Assembly (NCBI RefSeq): GCF_019891395.1
Contig: NZ_CP078143.1
Location: forward strand, 2,741,001-2,805,000
Direction: 5' to 3'
From: Nitratireductor kimnyeongensis
GTDB taxonomy: Bacteria > Pseudomonadota > Alphaproteobacteria > Rhizobiales > Rhizobiaceae
DNA: 64,000 nucleotides
Shown here: positions 45,119 through 54,327 of the stretch, in pieces
Position numbering within the stretch: position 1 is the first letter of the stretch
How the letters are laid out: each line of letters begins with the position of its first letter
The notes under the pieces: model-generated
The model's database searches: none
The model's input: only the letters and a program-made list of their open reading frames with translations
What the model was told of the DNA's origin: nothing
Translations under genes and position numbers: made by a program

Positions 45119-45775
45119 TCACAACTCCGAACATTGTGCGCAAACGCAAAGCAACTGCCAACGCGGAACTTGTGAGAACGGTCGAACACCGATCACGGCA
45201 GACTCATCGTGCACACGATGCGCCGTTTATGGTTAACCAACGGTTACCAGGGTAATCCGGCTAAGTGTTTCGTAGCATCGGAAAGCGCCGGCAAGCGGCA
45301 ATGGAAGGCATTGCGTCAAAGGGGGGGGCAGATCGCAATGCACTTGAACTTGTTGAGGAAGAGATTGGTTATATTTTTTTTGTTGCTGTTGACTTCGCCT
45401 GCCGCCAGGGAAACGAATTCTGCAGCCGATGCGGTTCTGCTCTGCCACGTATGATAGAAACATCTTTGTCGTATCAAGCTGACATCAGGTTTCTCGGTAC
45501 GCCTTGCCGAAAATTCCTAGAAAGCTTCTGGGGCATCGGCCGGGCGGAAATTGTGGGACTTGATCAAAGACTTTTCAGTGAGATCCTTTGCGTATGCGGG
45601 GGACGGCATGCCGCCTGGTGGGGTATTTTTGTGGCTCGCTGATTTCCTTTTGTCCGCCAAGGAATGGCATTGCCTTTCGGAGGGACCGCATGCGCCGTCA
45701 TCGAGACCGGCTCAACGCTCATCCTCGCCGGCAACAAGCTAGCGAAAACGCCGCGTGGGCTGGGCTTCCCTTGGA
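45119..45775. other. Intergenic region with no supported gene
   Basis: This 657-bp stretch lies between the tolC-like start and the gntR end. An open frame at 45265-45642 has no domain or ribosome binding site I can support. It contains inverted repeats near tolC (45205-45220) and a GGTTAACC palindrome at 45231, both candidates for tolC regulation, and a run of eight G at about 45321. The part near 45640-45780 has no clear function. Confidence 0.45.
45205..45220. promoter_or_regulatory. Inverted repeat upstream of the tolC-like gene
   Basis: CATCGTG-CA-CACGATG, 7-bp arms with a 2-bp spacer, 87 bp upstream of the start codon at 45118. A possible operator for control of the secretion locus. 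Confidence 0.4.
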
Positions 45776-46501
45776 TCAAGCGCCTACCGCGGTTGCGGCG
45801 GGCTGCTTGTCCTGCTCGTAGCGTGCGGAAAGGGTTTCTCCCGTGCGTCGATAGTGTCTGCACAGGAGGGAGATTGCCTTCTCCGCGTCGCGCGCGATGG
45901 CTGCTTCCATGATTTCGTGATGCTCCTGCGTGAGATCGCGTGAGGGGCGGGCCAGCGGACCGCCTAGAACCGGGAAGCGGTAGCGCTCGGTTTCCACATA
46001 GAGCTTGTCGGAGAAATCGAGAAGCCAGTTTGAACGGCAGGCGCTGATGAGTGCATGGTGAAATCGGTGATGCCGGTCTTCCAGCGCCTTCATCTCATCC
46101 ATCGGCGGCGCATCCATCTGCTCCAGTTTTCTGGCTTTCAGGGAGAGTCCGTGAAAGGCCGAAATCACCCCGGTCTCCCAGTCGTCGTCTCCAAATTCGA
46201 TGGCGCGGCGCAGCGCCTCCGCCTCAATGTGGATCCGTGTGTCGACGGCATCCCACATTTCCGTGAGTGACAAAGGCGCGACGGTGAAACCGCGCAGCGC
46301 GACAGACATAACAAGCCGCTCGCTGTGCAGCCTGTTCAAAGCCTCGCGCAGCGGAGAGTATCCCAGCCCGTATCTCTGTTTGAGGTTATCCAGCCGTAAA
46401 GGGCTGCCGGCCGCCAGCGTGCCGCTGACAATGTCCCAGCGCAGCTTTTGATAGGCTTCTTCCGTCAGCGTGGTTTCACGCGGACTCTTCTTTCCCGACA
46501 C
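45776..46501 (-). CDS. GntR family transcriptional regulator (FadR/FCD subfamily)
   Basis: A 241-residue regulator with N-terminal wHTH (LTEEAYQKLRWDIVSGTLAAGSPL, LKQRYGLGYSPLREALNRLHSERLV) and a C-terminal FCD helical domain. Metal ligand-type residues are visible in DTRIHIEAEALR, HHRFHHALISAC and LTQEHHEIMEAAI. Such proteins repress catabolic operons and respond to carboxylic acids, here probably gentisate or a product. The start was set at GTG 46501, preceded by GGGGAGGAG; an in-frame ATG at 46552 would add 17 residues. Divergent from the gentisate dioxygenase gene. Confidence 0.9.
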   Translation of the reverse strand: MSGKKSPRETTLTEEAYQKLRWDIVSGTLAAGSPLRLDNLKQRYGLGYSPLREALNRLHSERLVMSVALRGFTVAPLSLTEMWDAVDTRIHIEAEALRRAIEFGDDDWETGVISAFHGLSLKARKLEQMDAPPMDEMKALEDRHHRFHHALISACRSNWLLDFSDKLYVETERYRFPVLGGPLARPSRDLTQEHHEIMEAAIARDAEKAISLLCRHYRRTGETLSARYEQDKQPAATAVGA

Positions 46502-46583
46502 GTCTCCTCCCCGGCATCGCTGCTTCGGTTTTTCAGGAGAACAGCATAGCACAGCACTTTGTGCAACAAACGAAAAAATCAGA

Positions 46584-46622
46584 ATTTTCGAAAATATCTA
46601 TTTACAGCGAAAATCTCGCTGT
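46584..46622. promoter_or_regulatory. Putative GntR operators between gntR and the gentisate operon
   Basis: The perfect palindrome ATTTTCGAAAAT (46584-46595) and the inverted repeat ACAGCGA-N5-TCGCTGT (46604-46622) stand 33-71 bp upstream of the dioxygenase ATG. Both are in the only divergent promoter region for these genes. Confidence 0.55.
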
Positions 46623-46654
46623 TATCTTTTCGTCATTGAAGAGTGGAGGTTGAG

Positions 46655-47776
46655 ATGTCGTCAGGCAGGGAAAACTACCGCGAGGACGTGGCGGGCCGCG
46701 CCAATGTGGAGGATACGCCGGAGCTTCTGGCCTATTACGACGAGTTGGAGGCGCTGGAGGCGGGTGCGCTGTGGACCGTCGCCAACAAGATCGAGCCCTG
46801 GGAGCCGCAATCCTCTTCGGTTCCCATGGTCTGGCGCTATCGTGATCTGCGCGAACACGTCTTGCGCTCGGTCGAGCTGGTGACGCCGGAGAAGGCTGGT
46901 CGTCGCGTGATCTATCTCAACAATCCTGGTCGCCGCGAATTCGCCGCCGCCGTCGGCTGGCTCTATTCCGGGCTTCAGGTCATGCATCCGGGCGAAGCTG
47001 CATCAGCGCACCGGCATTCGGCCTCGGCGCTTCGCTTCATCATGGAGGGTTCAGGCGCTTATACCATCGTCGATGGCCACAAGATGACGCTCAATGCCAA
47101 TGATTTCGTGCTGACGCCAAACGGCACCTGGCACGAGCACGGCGTTGAAGAAAGCGGCAGCCCCTGCATCTGGCAGGACGGGCTTGATATTCCGCTGGTC
47201 AACACGCTCGAAGCGAATTTCTATGAAGTGCACCCAGACCTGCGGCAGGCCGTCGGCTTTGCTGTCGACGACATGACGAAGACCTGGGGCAATCCGGGTC
47301 TCACACCGGGCGGTGGCGCCTGGGACAAGGGGTACTCCCCGCTTTACAAATATGAGTGGGAGCGCACCTATGAAGCGCTCACGCGCTATGCAGAAGCGAC
47401 CGATGGCTCGCCCTATGACGGCGTGATGATGGAATATATCAACCCGGTCACTTCGGGCCCGGTCATGCAGACCATCGGCGCCAGCATGCAGATGCTGCGT
47501 CCCGGCGAAAAGACCAAGGCCCATCGCCACACGGGCAGCTATCTCTACCAGGTGGCGAAGGGCAAGGGGTATTCCATCATTGGCGGCAAGCGGTACGACT
47601 GGCAGGAGCGTGACATTTTCTGTGTTCCTTCCTGGGCATGGCACGAACACGCCAACCTGTCCGAGAGCGACGATGCCTGCCTGTTCTGTTTCAACGACCT
47701 TCCGGTGATGCGTTCGCTCGGTCTCTACCGGGAAGAAGCGCTGGCCGACAATGGCGGTCACCAACCACAAGACTGA
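46655..47776 (+). CDS. Gentisate 1,2-dioxygenase
   Basis: A 373-residue bicupin Fe(II) dioxygenase that opens gentisate to maleylpyruvate. The N-terminal cupin holds the metal site HRHSASALRFIMEGSGAYTIVDGH and the later His in TWHEHG. The second cupin has KAHRHTGSYLYQVAKGKGYSIIGG and WHEHAN. Length and motifs match gentisate/1-hydroxy-2-naphthoate/salicylate dioxygenases; the fumarylpyruvate-hydrolase-like neighbour favours gentisate. Start 46655 has GGAGG at ideal spacing. It heads an operon that runs to 55919 and is likely controlled by the divergent GntR. Confidence 0.92.
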   Translation: MSSGRENYREDVAGRANVEDTPELLAYYDELEALEAGALWTVANKIEPWEPQSSSVPMVWRYRDLREHVLRSVELVTPEKAGRRVIYLNNPGRREFAAAVGWLYSGLQVMHPGEAASAHRHSASALRFIMEGSGAYTIVDGHKMTLNANDFVLTPNGTWHEHGVEESGSPCIWQDGLDIPLVNTLEANFYEVHPDLRQAVGFAVDDMTKTWGNPGLTPGGGAWDKGYSPLYKYEWERTYEALTRYAEATDGSPYDGVMMEYINPVTSGPVMQTIGASMQMLRPGEKTKAHRHTGSYLYQVAKGKGYSIIGGKRYDWQERDIFCVPSWAWHEHANLSESDDACLFCFNDLPVMRSLGLYREEALADNGGHQPQD

Positions 47777-47792
47777 TCAAGGACATATCTGA

Positions 47793-48737
47793 ATGCGACT
47801 GGTTACCTACAGGGCCGCTGTCGAGGCGCCTGCGCGTCTTGGCGTCATCGAGGGCGAGAGTGTTGTCGACGTTGAAGCGCTCGGCATCGCCTTTGGCGAG
47901 GACTTCCCAGCCTCCATGCTGGAGCTGATCGATCTCGGTCCGGATGGGCTGGCGGCGCTGCAGCGGCTTCTCGACGAGGCGCGTGGCGCGTGGCCGGTGC
48001 GAACGACCGTTCCGCTCGCCAATGTGCGATTGCTTGCACCCATCCCGCGGCCCCGCAAGAACATCTTCGGCATCGGCCTCAACTATGTGGAGCATGTCGC
48101 AGAATCGAGCCGCACGCTCGACACGTCGAAGGACCTGCCCAAGGAGCCGGTCATCTTCAGCAAACCGCCCATGGCGGTCATCGGGCCCGACGATGCAATC
48201 GAGCACAATGCCTCGATCACGCAGCAGCTCGACTGGGAAGTGGAGCTTGCCGCCATCATCGGACGCAAGGCCACCAAGGTGAGCGAGGACGATGCGCTTT
48301 CCTACGTGTTCGGATACAGCGTGATGATCGATGTCAGTGCGCGTGACAATCGCCGCGCGGGCCAGTGGATCTATTCCAAGGGCCAGGACAGCTTTGCACC
48401 CTTCGGGCCCTGCATCGTCACTGCCGACGAGGTGGGGGACCCGCACGATCTTGACCTCTGGCTCACGGTCAATGGTGAGCGCAAACAGGGCTCGAACACG
48501 AAACACATGCTGTTCAAGATTCCGACTCTCATCTCCGACATCTCGGCCGCCATCACGCTCGATCCAGGCGACATCATTGCCACCGGCACGCCCGAAGGCG
48601 TCGGTGCGGGCCGTGATCCGCAGGAATGGCTGTGGCCTGGCGATGTGGTGGAAGCCTGTGTTGAGGGCATCGGCACGATCCGCCATCCGGTTGTGGCTGT
48701 CGGCAATGATTTCTCACGCCAACGCAAGGCCGGCTGA
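47793..48737 (+). CDS. Fumarylacetoacetate hydrolase family protein, probable fumarylpyruvate hydrolase
   Basis: The 314-residue protein has the FAH C-terminal fold. Metal ligands are likely in DWEVELAAIIGRKA (Glu pair) and FGYSVMIDVSARDNR (Asp), with TGTPEGVGAGRDP closing the active site. In gentisate pathways this enzyme splits fumarylpyruvate, or maleylpyruvate directly, into fumarate or maleate and pyruvate. No maleylpyruvate isomerase is nearby, so either direct maleylpyruvate hydrolysis or an isomerase elsewhere is needed. It follows the dioxygenase by 16 bp. Confidence 0.9.
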   Translation: MRLVTYRAAVEAPARLGVIEGESVVDVEALGIAFGEDFPASMLELIDLGPDGLAALQRLLDEARGAWPVRTTVPLANVRLLAPIPRPRKNIFGIGLNYVEHVAESSRTLDTSKDLPKEPVIFSKPPMAVIGPDDAIEHNASITQQLDWEVELAAIIGRKATKVSEDDALSYVFGYSVMIDVSARDNRRAGQWIYSKGQDSFAPFGPCIVTADEVGDPHDLDLWLTVNGERKQGSNTKHMLFKIPTLISDISAAITLDPGDIIATGTPEGVGAGRDPQEWLWPGDVVEACVEGIGTIRHPVVAVGNDFSRQRKAG

Positions 48738-48772
48738 TCCGGCTTCGCTTCACTATAAAATAAGAGGAGAAC

Positions 48773-49957
48773 ATGAAAATGGGACTTAAGGGCAAAGCAA
48801 TGCGGTCCGGCCTTCTGGCCACCGCACTCGCAACGGTGATGGTTGCACAAGCTTCGGCAGAGGAGCTGCGCATCGGCTTCATCACCACTCTCTCGACCCC
48901 TGCCGGGTATATTGGTGAAGACATCCGCGACGCCTTCATGCTGGCCATTGGCGAAGATGGCAAGTTGGGCGATACGCCGGTGGTGCTTGAGGTTGAGGAT
49001 GATGGCCTGAAGCCGGCCAATGCCAAGCAGTCGGCAGACCGTCTCGTGCAGTCGGGCGTCAAGCTGTTCACCGGCGTGAACTTCTCCAACGTGCTCGCCG
49101 CTGTGCAGCCGACGGTGATGAAGTCGGGCGGATTCTACGTCAGTGTCAACCCAGGCCCGTCCGTCTTTGCTGGCGAGAAGTGCAATCCCAACTACTTCGT
49201 CGCCTCTTATCAGAACGACGCGTTCCACGAGGCGGCTGGTCTTGCGGCCAACAAGCTCGGCTACAAGAAGGTCGTGATCCTCGCGCCGAACTATCAGGCG
49301 GGTCGCGATGCGCTGAACGGCTTCAAGCGCACCTATGAAGGCGAGGTGGTGGAGGAGATCTACACCAAGCTCAACCAGACCGACTTCTCCGTCGAGCTGG
49401 CGCGCATTCGCTCGGCCGGACCCGATGCCATCTACCAGTTCCATCCGGGCGGTGCCGGCATCAACTTCGCCAAGCAGTATGACAATGCCGGCCTGAAAGA
49501 CAGCGTGCCCATGCTGGTGCCGGCCTTCTCACTCGACGCACAGATGGTCAAGGCAACCGGCGATGCTGCCGATGGCGTTTATGCGTCGGCCCTCTGGACG
49601 ACCGAGTTCGACAACGACGCCTCGCGTGATTTCGTCAAACGCTTCGAGGAAGCCTATGGCCGCACGCCCACAATGTATGCCGAACAGGCTTACGATACGG
49701 CAAACCTGATCGCCTCGGCCCTCGATGCGGCCGGTGGAAACATCGACGATGCAGACGCATTCCGTGCTGCACTCGCCAAGGCCGATTTTGAGCCGATCCG
49801 CGACAAATATACATTCGGCCCGAACCAGCATCCGATCCAGAATTACTATCTGACGCGGTTCGAAAAGAATGCGGATGGCGAGATCGTCCAGACAGTGGTG
49901 GAGCGCATCGCCGAGAACCATCAGGACGCCTACGCCAAGGATTGCAAGATGGACTGA
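48773..49957 (+). CDS. ABC transporter substrate-binding protein (LivK-like, type 1 periplasmic fold)
   Basis: A 394-residue periplasmic protein with a Sec signal (ALATVMVAQASAEE) and the Peripla_BP_6 pattern (LRIGFITTLSTPAGYIGEDIRDAFMLAIGE, FYVSVNPGPSVFAGEKCNPNYFVASYQNDAF, GYKKVVILAPNYQAGRDALNGF). Aromatic acid binding proteins often belong to this family. In this operon the ligand is likely a hydroxybenzoate, amide or nitrile. It is first of a full liv-type set of five genes. Confidence 0.93.
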   Translation: MKMGLKGKAMRSGLLATALATVMVAQASAEELRIGFITTLSTPAGYIGEDIRDAFMLAIGEDGKLGDTPVVLEVEDDGLKPANAKQSADRLVQSGVKLFTGVNFSNVLAAVQPTVMKSGGFYVSVNPGPSVFAGEKCNPNYFVASYQNDAFHEAAGLAANKLGYKKVVILAPNYQAGRDALNGFKRTYEGEVVEEIYTKLNQTDFSVELARIRSAGPDAIYQFHPGGAGINFAKQYDNAGLKDSVPMLVPAFSLDAQMVKATGDAADGVYASALWTTEFDNDASRDFVKRFEEAYGRTPTMYAEQAYDTANLIASALDAAGGNIDDADAFRAALAKADFEPIRDKYTFGPNQHPIQNYYLTRFEKNADGEIVQTVVERIAENHQDAYAKDCKMD

Positions 49958-50079
49958 CGGCCCGCGCCGTTTCCTGAACGGAGTTGCCCGGCGGCGAGAC
50001 ATCGCCGGGCACTCCATCCGCATCGACCCGTTCGGGGCGGGCAGTCCACCGAACCCAGACCGGCGAGCAATGGAACGCC

Positions 50080-50994
50080 ATGATCCTCTTCATTGAACAA
50101 GTGTTGAACGGCCTGCAATATGGCGCGTTCCTATTTCTGCTGGCCTCGGGCCTGACCCTCGTCTTCGGCATCATGGGGGTAATCAACCTCACCCATGGCA
50201 CGTTCTACATGATCGGCGCCTATTGCGGTGCGCTCACCGTTGCCTCCACTGGCTCGTTTTTCATGGGGCTCCTGGCGGCGATGGCGGGGGCGGGGCTTTA
50301 CGGGCTGCTTGTCGAAAGCACCGTGGTGCGATGGCTCTACAATCGCGACCATCTCTATCAGGTCCTGGCGACGCTCGGCCTCATCCTCTTCACCAATGAA
50401 GCGGTGACGTTGATTGTCGGCCGTTCCCCGATCTTCATGAACATTCCGCCCTTCCTTGAAGGTTCGGTAACGCTCTTCCCGGGCCTCGCCTATCCGCTCA
50501 TGCGGCTCGCCCTCATCGTGGTCGGTCTCGCAGTGGCGTTTGGCCTCTGGTTGCTGGTCAACCACACACGTTTCGGCATGCTCATGCGCGCCGGCGCCGA
50601 TGACCGGCAGATGGTCGACGCGCTGGGCGTCAACATGCGCCGGCTCTACATGAGCGTTTTTGGCCTTGGCGCAATTCTCTGCGGGCTTGCCGGCGTCATG
50701 GCTGCACCGCTGCTTGCCGTTGAAATTGCCATGGGCGAGCGCATCCTCATCACCACATTCGTGGTGATCGTCATTGGTGGGGTCGGCTCCATTCGCGGCG
50801 CTTTCGTCGGCGCGATGCTGGTGGGCATGGTCGACAGTCTCGGCCGGGCCTATGTGCCGCAGATCTTTACAGCGCTGCTGCCTTACTCTGTGGCCGACAC
50901 ACTGGCCGCCGGCCTCGTCTCCGCGAGCATCTATGTGCTGATGGCGCTTGTCCTTCTCGTTCGGCCCTATGGCCTCTTCCCCGCCCGGAGCTGA
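50080..50994 (+). CDS. livH: Branched-chain amino acid-type ABC permease (LivH-like)
   Basis: A 304-residue inner membrane protein with about eight TM segments. Motifs are GLQYGAFLFLLASGLTLVFGIMGVINLTHGTFYMIGAY at the start and the permease loop SIRGAFVGAMLVGMVDSLGRAYVP. The start is ATG 50080; the open frame extends upstream to 49984 in intergenic sequence. It pairs with the LivM-like permease. The name reflects family only; cargo here is probably aromatic. Confidence 0.92.
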   Translation: MILFIEQVLNGLQYGAFLFLLASGLTLVFGIMGVINLTHGTFYMIGAYCGALTVASTGSFFMGLLAAMAGAGLYGLLVESTVVRWLYNRDHLYQVLATLGLILFTNEAVTLIVGRSPIFMNIPPFLEGSVTLFPGLAYPLMRLALIVVGLAVAFGLWLLVNHTRFGMLMRAGADDRQMVDALGVNMRRLYMSVFGLGAILCGLAGVMAAPLLAVEIAMGERILITTFVVIVIGGVGSIRGAFVGAMLVGMVDSLGRAYVPQIFTALLPYSVADTLAAGLVSASIYVLMALVLLVRPYGLFPARS

Positions 50995-50998
50995 GCCG

Positions 50999-51976
50999 AT
51001 GTCCAAATTCGACCGTTTCACGCTGACCGGCATTGTCATGCTTGTCCTGCTCATCGCCGCGCCCTTCGTGGTGGCGCAGACGGGCTGGCATGGCGGCCTG
51101 CCGCTTCTCACGCGTATCGTCATCTATGCGCTGGCCGTGGTCAGTCTGGATCTGATCATCGGCTACGGCGCGTTGGTGAGCTTCGGCCACGCCATGTTCT
51201 TCAGCGTCGGTGGCTATATGGTCGCCGTCCTGGCCTATCACACGAATATGGGTGATACGATCTTTGGCTGGGAGGGTACAAATTCGGCGCTTGTCCTTTG
51301 GCCGCTGGCGCTACTTGCCTGCGCGCTGCTTGGTCTCGTCATCGGCTATCTGGCCCTCAAGACACGCGGCGTGCAATTCATCATGATCACGCTCGCCTTT
51401 GCCCAGATGGTCTATTTCATTCTCGTTTCTCTGCAATATTACGGCGGGGATGACGGGCTCATGATGGACATGCGCAACACCATGCCCGGCATCGATCTGG
51501 ATGATCCCTTCGCGTTTTACTATCTCGCTCTCGGCCTGCTCGTACTATGGGTGCTGTTCTGCCGGTTTATCGTCAACTCGCGCTTCGGCATGGTCTTCCA
51601 GGGCCTGCGCCAGAGCGAGCGCCGGGCCGTCAATCTCGGCGTCAACCCGTTGCCCTTCCGTCTGGCCGCCTTTGTCATCTCGGCTGTGGGCACAGGGCTG
51701 GCCGGCGTGCTGTGGGCCAACTATGCCGAGTTCGTTACCCCCGACATGGCCACCTGGGCGAAATCCGGCGAGTTCATGGCCATCGTCACGCTGGGAGGGT
51801 TGGGCACGCTTCTCGGCCCCATCGCGGGTGCCGCCGCCTTCATCGGGCTTGAGCAGATTCTCACCATCTGGACCGAACACTGGATGATCGTCATGGGCCC
51901 CATTCTGGTGCTGATCGCACTGTTCGGCCAGCAGGGCATGCTTGGCCGCTTCCTGAAGGGAGGTCGTCATGACTGA
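50999..51976 (+). CDS. livM: Branched-chain amino acid-type ABC permease (LivM-like)
   Basis: A 325-residue membrane permease with about nine TM segments, VSLDLIIGYGALVSFGHAMFFSVGGYMVAVL near the N-terminus and VTLGGLGTLLGPIAGAAAFIGLEQIL near the end. It follows livH by 4 bp and overlaps the ATPase gene by 8 bp. Confidence 0.92.
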   Translation: MSKFDRFTLTGIVMLVLLIAAPFVVAQTGWHGGLPLLTRIVIYALAVVSLDLIIGYGALVSFGHAMFFSVGGYMVAVLAYHTNMGDTIFGWEGTNSALVLWPLALLACALLGLVIGYLALKTRGVQFIMITLAFAQMVYFILVSLQYYGGDDGLMMDMRNTMPGIDLDDPFAFYYLALGLLVLWVLFCRFIVNSRFGMVFQGLRQSERRAVNLGVNPLPFRLAAFVISAVGTGLAGVLWANYAEFVTPDMATWAKSGEFMAIVTLGGLGTLLGPIAGAAAFIGLEQILTIWTEHWMIVMGPILVLIALFGQQGMLGRFLKGGRHD

Positions 51977-52745
51977 TGGATCGGCAATCAAGACGGGCGA
52001 GGCAGTCCTTTCGCTCGACCACCTGCACAAGGCATTTGGCGCGCTCAAGGTCACCGACGATGTCACGCTCGACGTGCGCAGTGGCGAAATCCACGCGCTG
52101 ATCGGGCCGAATGGCGCCGGCAAATCCACCCTAATCGCGCAGATCTGCGGCGAGTTGCAGTCGGACTCCGGCCGTGTGCATTTCAGGGGGCGCGACCTGA
52201 CCGACCTCAGCGCCTTCAAACGCGCAAGGCTTGGGCTCGGGCGTTCATTCCAGACAACGCAACTCTGCCTCGAATTCAGCGTGCTCGAACATGTCATCCT
52301 TTCACTCGACTGCATGGAAGGCGGATCGTTCAATCTCTTCACCAATCCGCGGAACGATGCCGCGCTTCGGGAAGAAGCGATGCACTGGATCGGCAAGGCG
52401 GGACTGGCGGGCCGCGAAAACCGGCAGGTCGCCAATCTCGCGCACGGCGAGCGCCGTCAGCTCGAATTGGCTGTGGCACTTGCGCGCAAGCCGCATGTGC
52501 TGGTTCTGGACGAGCCCATGGCCGGCATGGGAGCGGAGGAATCCGCCCGCATGGTCGACCTGCTTCAGGAGTTGAAGGGCGAGTACCCCATGCTGCTGGT
52601 CGAGCATGACATGGATGCCGTGTTCACTCTCGCCGACCGTGTCAGTGTTCTGGTCTATGGCCGGATCATCTTTACCGGCACGGTGGACGAAGTGCGGCAG
52701 GATGCGGAGGTCCGCAGCGCCTATCTGGGAGACGAAGCATGCTGA
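51969..52745 (+). CDS. livG: ABC ATP-binding protein (LivG-like)
   Basis: A 258-residue ATPase with Walker A GPNGAGKSTLI, signature NLAHGERRQLELAVAL, Walker B VLVLDEPMAGMG and H-loop LVEHDMDAV. The AHGERR signature is the LivG form. It forms a heterodimer with the LivF-like ATPase encoded next (7-bp overlap). Confidence 0.93.
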   Translation: MTDGSAIKTGEAVLSLDHLHKAFGALKVTDDVTLDVRSGEIHALIGPNGAGKSTLIAQICGELQSDSGRVHFRGRDLTDLSAFKRARLGLGRSFQTTQLCLEFSVLEHVILSLDCMEGGSFNLFTNPRNDAALREEAMHWIGKAGLAGRENRQVANLAHGERRQLELAVALARKPHVLVLDEPMAGMGAEESARMVDLLQELKGEYPMLLVEHDMDAVFTLADRVSVLVYGRIIFTGTVDEVRQDAEVRSAYLGDEAC

Positions 52746-53434
52746 AGGTAACAGGTCTCGAAGCGGGATACGGCGTCAGCCAGGTGCTGTTCGGTATGGA
52801 ATTCGAGGTGCCGCGCGGTTCCGTTACGTCGCTGATCGGACGTAACGGCATGGGCAAGACCACAACCATTCACACCATTCTAGGCATGGTGCGTGCGCGC
52901 GGAGGCGACATCCTGCTTGAAGGCGACAGCATCACCGCCCTGCAGCCCAATGCGATTGCCCGGCGTGGCATTGGTCTCGTGCCGGAGGGGCGGCGCGTCT
53001 TCCCCTCGCTCACAGTGGAGGAAAATCTGGTTGCCACTTCCCGACCGGGCGGTGCGGACGGCTGGAACCTCAAACGCATCTACGATCTCTTTCCGCGCCT
53101 GAAGGAGCGGAGCGGCCAGTTTGCCGCGACACTTTCGGGCGGCGAGCAGCAGATGCTGGCCGTGGGCCGCGCGCTCCTGACCAATCCCGCGCTCCTGATC
53201 CTCGACGAAGCAACGGAGGGACTTGCACCCGTCATCCGCGCCGACATCTGGGCGACGCTGCGCCAGTTGAAGGAACTCGGTCAGTCGATCCTCGTGGTCG
53301 ACAAGAACCTGAAAGAAATGGCCCCGCTCGTCGACCGGCACCACATCGTCGAAAAGGGCAGGGTGGTCTGGCAGGGCTCGCCGCAGGAACTGGCGGCCAA
53401 TGAAGACCTTGCCCATCGCTATCTGGGGGTATGA
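52739..53434 (+). CDS. livF: ABC ATP-binding protein (LivF-like)
   Basis: A 231-residue ATPase with Walker A GRNGMGKTTTI, signature LSGGEQQMLAVGRAL, Walker B LLILDEATEGLAP (DEA rather than DEP) and ILVVDKNLKEM where the H-loop His is normally found. The H-loop His is replaced by Lys-Asn, so ATP hydrolysis at this site may be weak and rely on the LivG partner. It overlaps the next gene by ATGA. Confidence 0.92.
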   Translation: MLKVTGLEAGYGVSQVLFGMEFEVPRGSVTSLIGRNGMGKTTTIHTILGMVRARGGDILLEGDSITALQPNAIARRGIGLVPEGRRVFPSLTVEENLVATSRPGGADGWNLKRIYDLFPRLKERSGQFAATLSGGEQQMLAVGRALLTNPALLILDEATEGLAPVIRADIWATLRQLKELGQSILVVDKNLKEMAPLVDRHHIVEKGRVVWQGSPQELAANEDLAHRYLGV

Positions 53435-54327
53435 GCATGGATGCCGCATCACCCCTTTACCGGGGCATGGACCAGCCGACGCTGGAGCGCGAATACAATG
53501 CGCGCGAAAGCGTCGCCTCCTACGAGGCCGAACACGCCCGCTACATTGCCGAGAGCGAACGCGTCCGGCAAGGCTGCGTTGCGGAGTGCGATATCGTCTA
53601 CGATCCGCAGAGCGGCGAGACGCTCGATTTATACCCGGCGGGTGAAGGCAGCCCCGTCTTCCTGTGGATCCACGGTGGCTACTGGCGCGGTGGCTCGAAG
53701 GATGACAATGCCTTTGCAGCGGGCGGCCTGACAGCACACGGCATCTCGGTGGCCGTGATGAACTATACGCTGGCGCCAGAGGTCGGTATTGGCGAAATGG
53801 TGCGTCAGGTGCGCAGCGCTGTTGCCTGGCTCAGGAAACATGGCGCGGAGCGCGGCTTCGATGTCGAGCGAATCCATGTCGGCGGCTCCTCCGCTGGCGG
53901 GCATCTGGCGGGCATGGTTCTTGCCGATGGCTGGCTTCAGGATTTTGACCTCCCGCCGGACACGATAGGTACGGTGCTCGCCCTGAGTGGGCTGCACGAG
54001 CTCGAACCCCTAGAGCACACGCAGGTGAAGGGCTGGATGCGGTTCGACACGGCCTCGATCGCTGAAAACTCTCCGATCCGCCACATTCCCGCGACATCCG
54101 GGGCGCGGCTGATTGCCTCGGTCGGTGGGCTCGAGACAGGCGAGTTCATCCGTCAGACGCTGGACTATGCCGCGGCCTGGAAGGCAGCAGGCCATGCGGC
54201 GAAGGTGATCGACATGCCGTCGCACAATCATTTCGATATTGCACTCAGCCTTTGCGAGCCCGATGGTGTGCTGGTCGAGGCCGTCCGCGCTTCGATCGTC
54301 CGAGATGCTCAGGGAGAAATCACATGA
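53431..54327 (+). CDS. Alpha/beta hydrolase, arylformamidase-like
   Basis: The 298-residue hydrolase has HGGYWRGGSKDD (the HGGxW oxyanion motif of kynurenine formamidase-type hydrolases), nucleophile GGSSAGGH, and a late His in MPSHNHFDI. An ester or amide substrate is likely. Between the importer and the nitrilase, it may cleave an N-acyl or ester form of the aromatic substrate. ATG 53431 overlaps livF; ATG 53437 is an alternative. Confidence 0.85.
   Translation: MSMDAASPLYRGMDQPTLEREYNARESVASYEAEHARYIAESERVRQGCVAECDIVYDPQSGETLDLYPAGEGSPVFLWIHGGYWRGGSKDDNAFAAGGLTAHGISVAVMNYTLAPEVGIGEMVRQVRSAVAWLRKHGAERGFDVERIHVGGSSAGGHLAGMVLADGWLQDFDLPPDTIGTVLALSGLHELEPLEHTQVKGWMRFDTASIAENSPIRHIPATSGARLIASVGGLETGEFIRQTLDYAAAWKAAGHAAKVIDMPSHNHFDIALSLCEPDGVLVEAVRASIVRDAQGEIT

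Noticed and set aside
45265..45642. 125-residue plus ORF in the tolC-gntR gap
   Set aside because: No ribosome binding site, no recognised domain, and it crosses a poly-G run.
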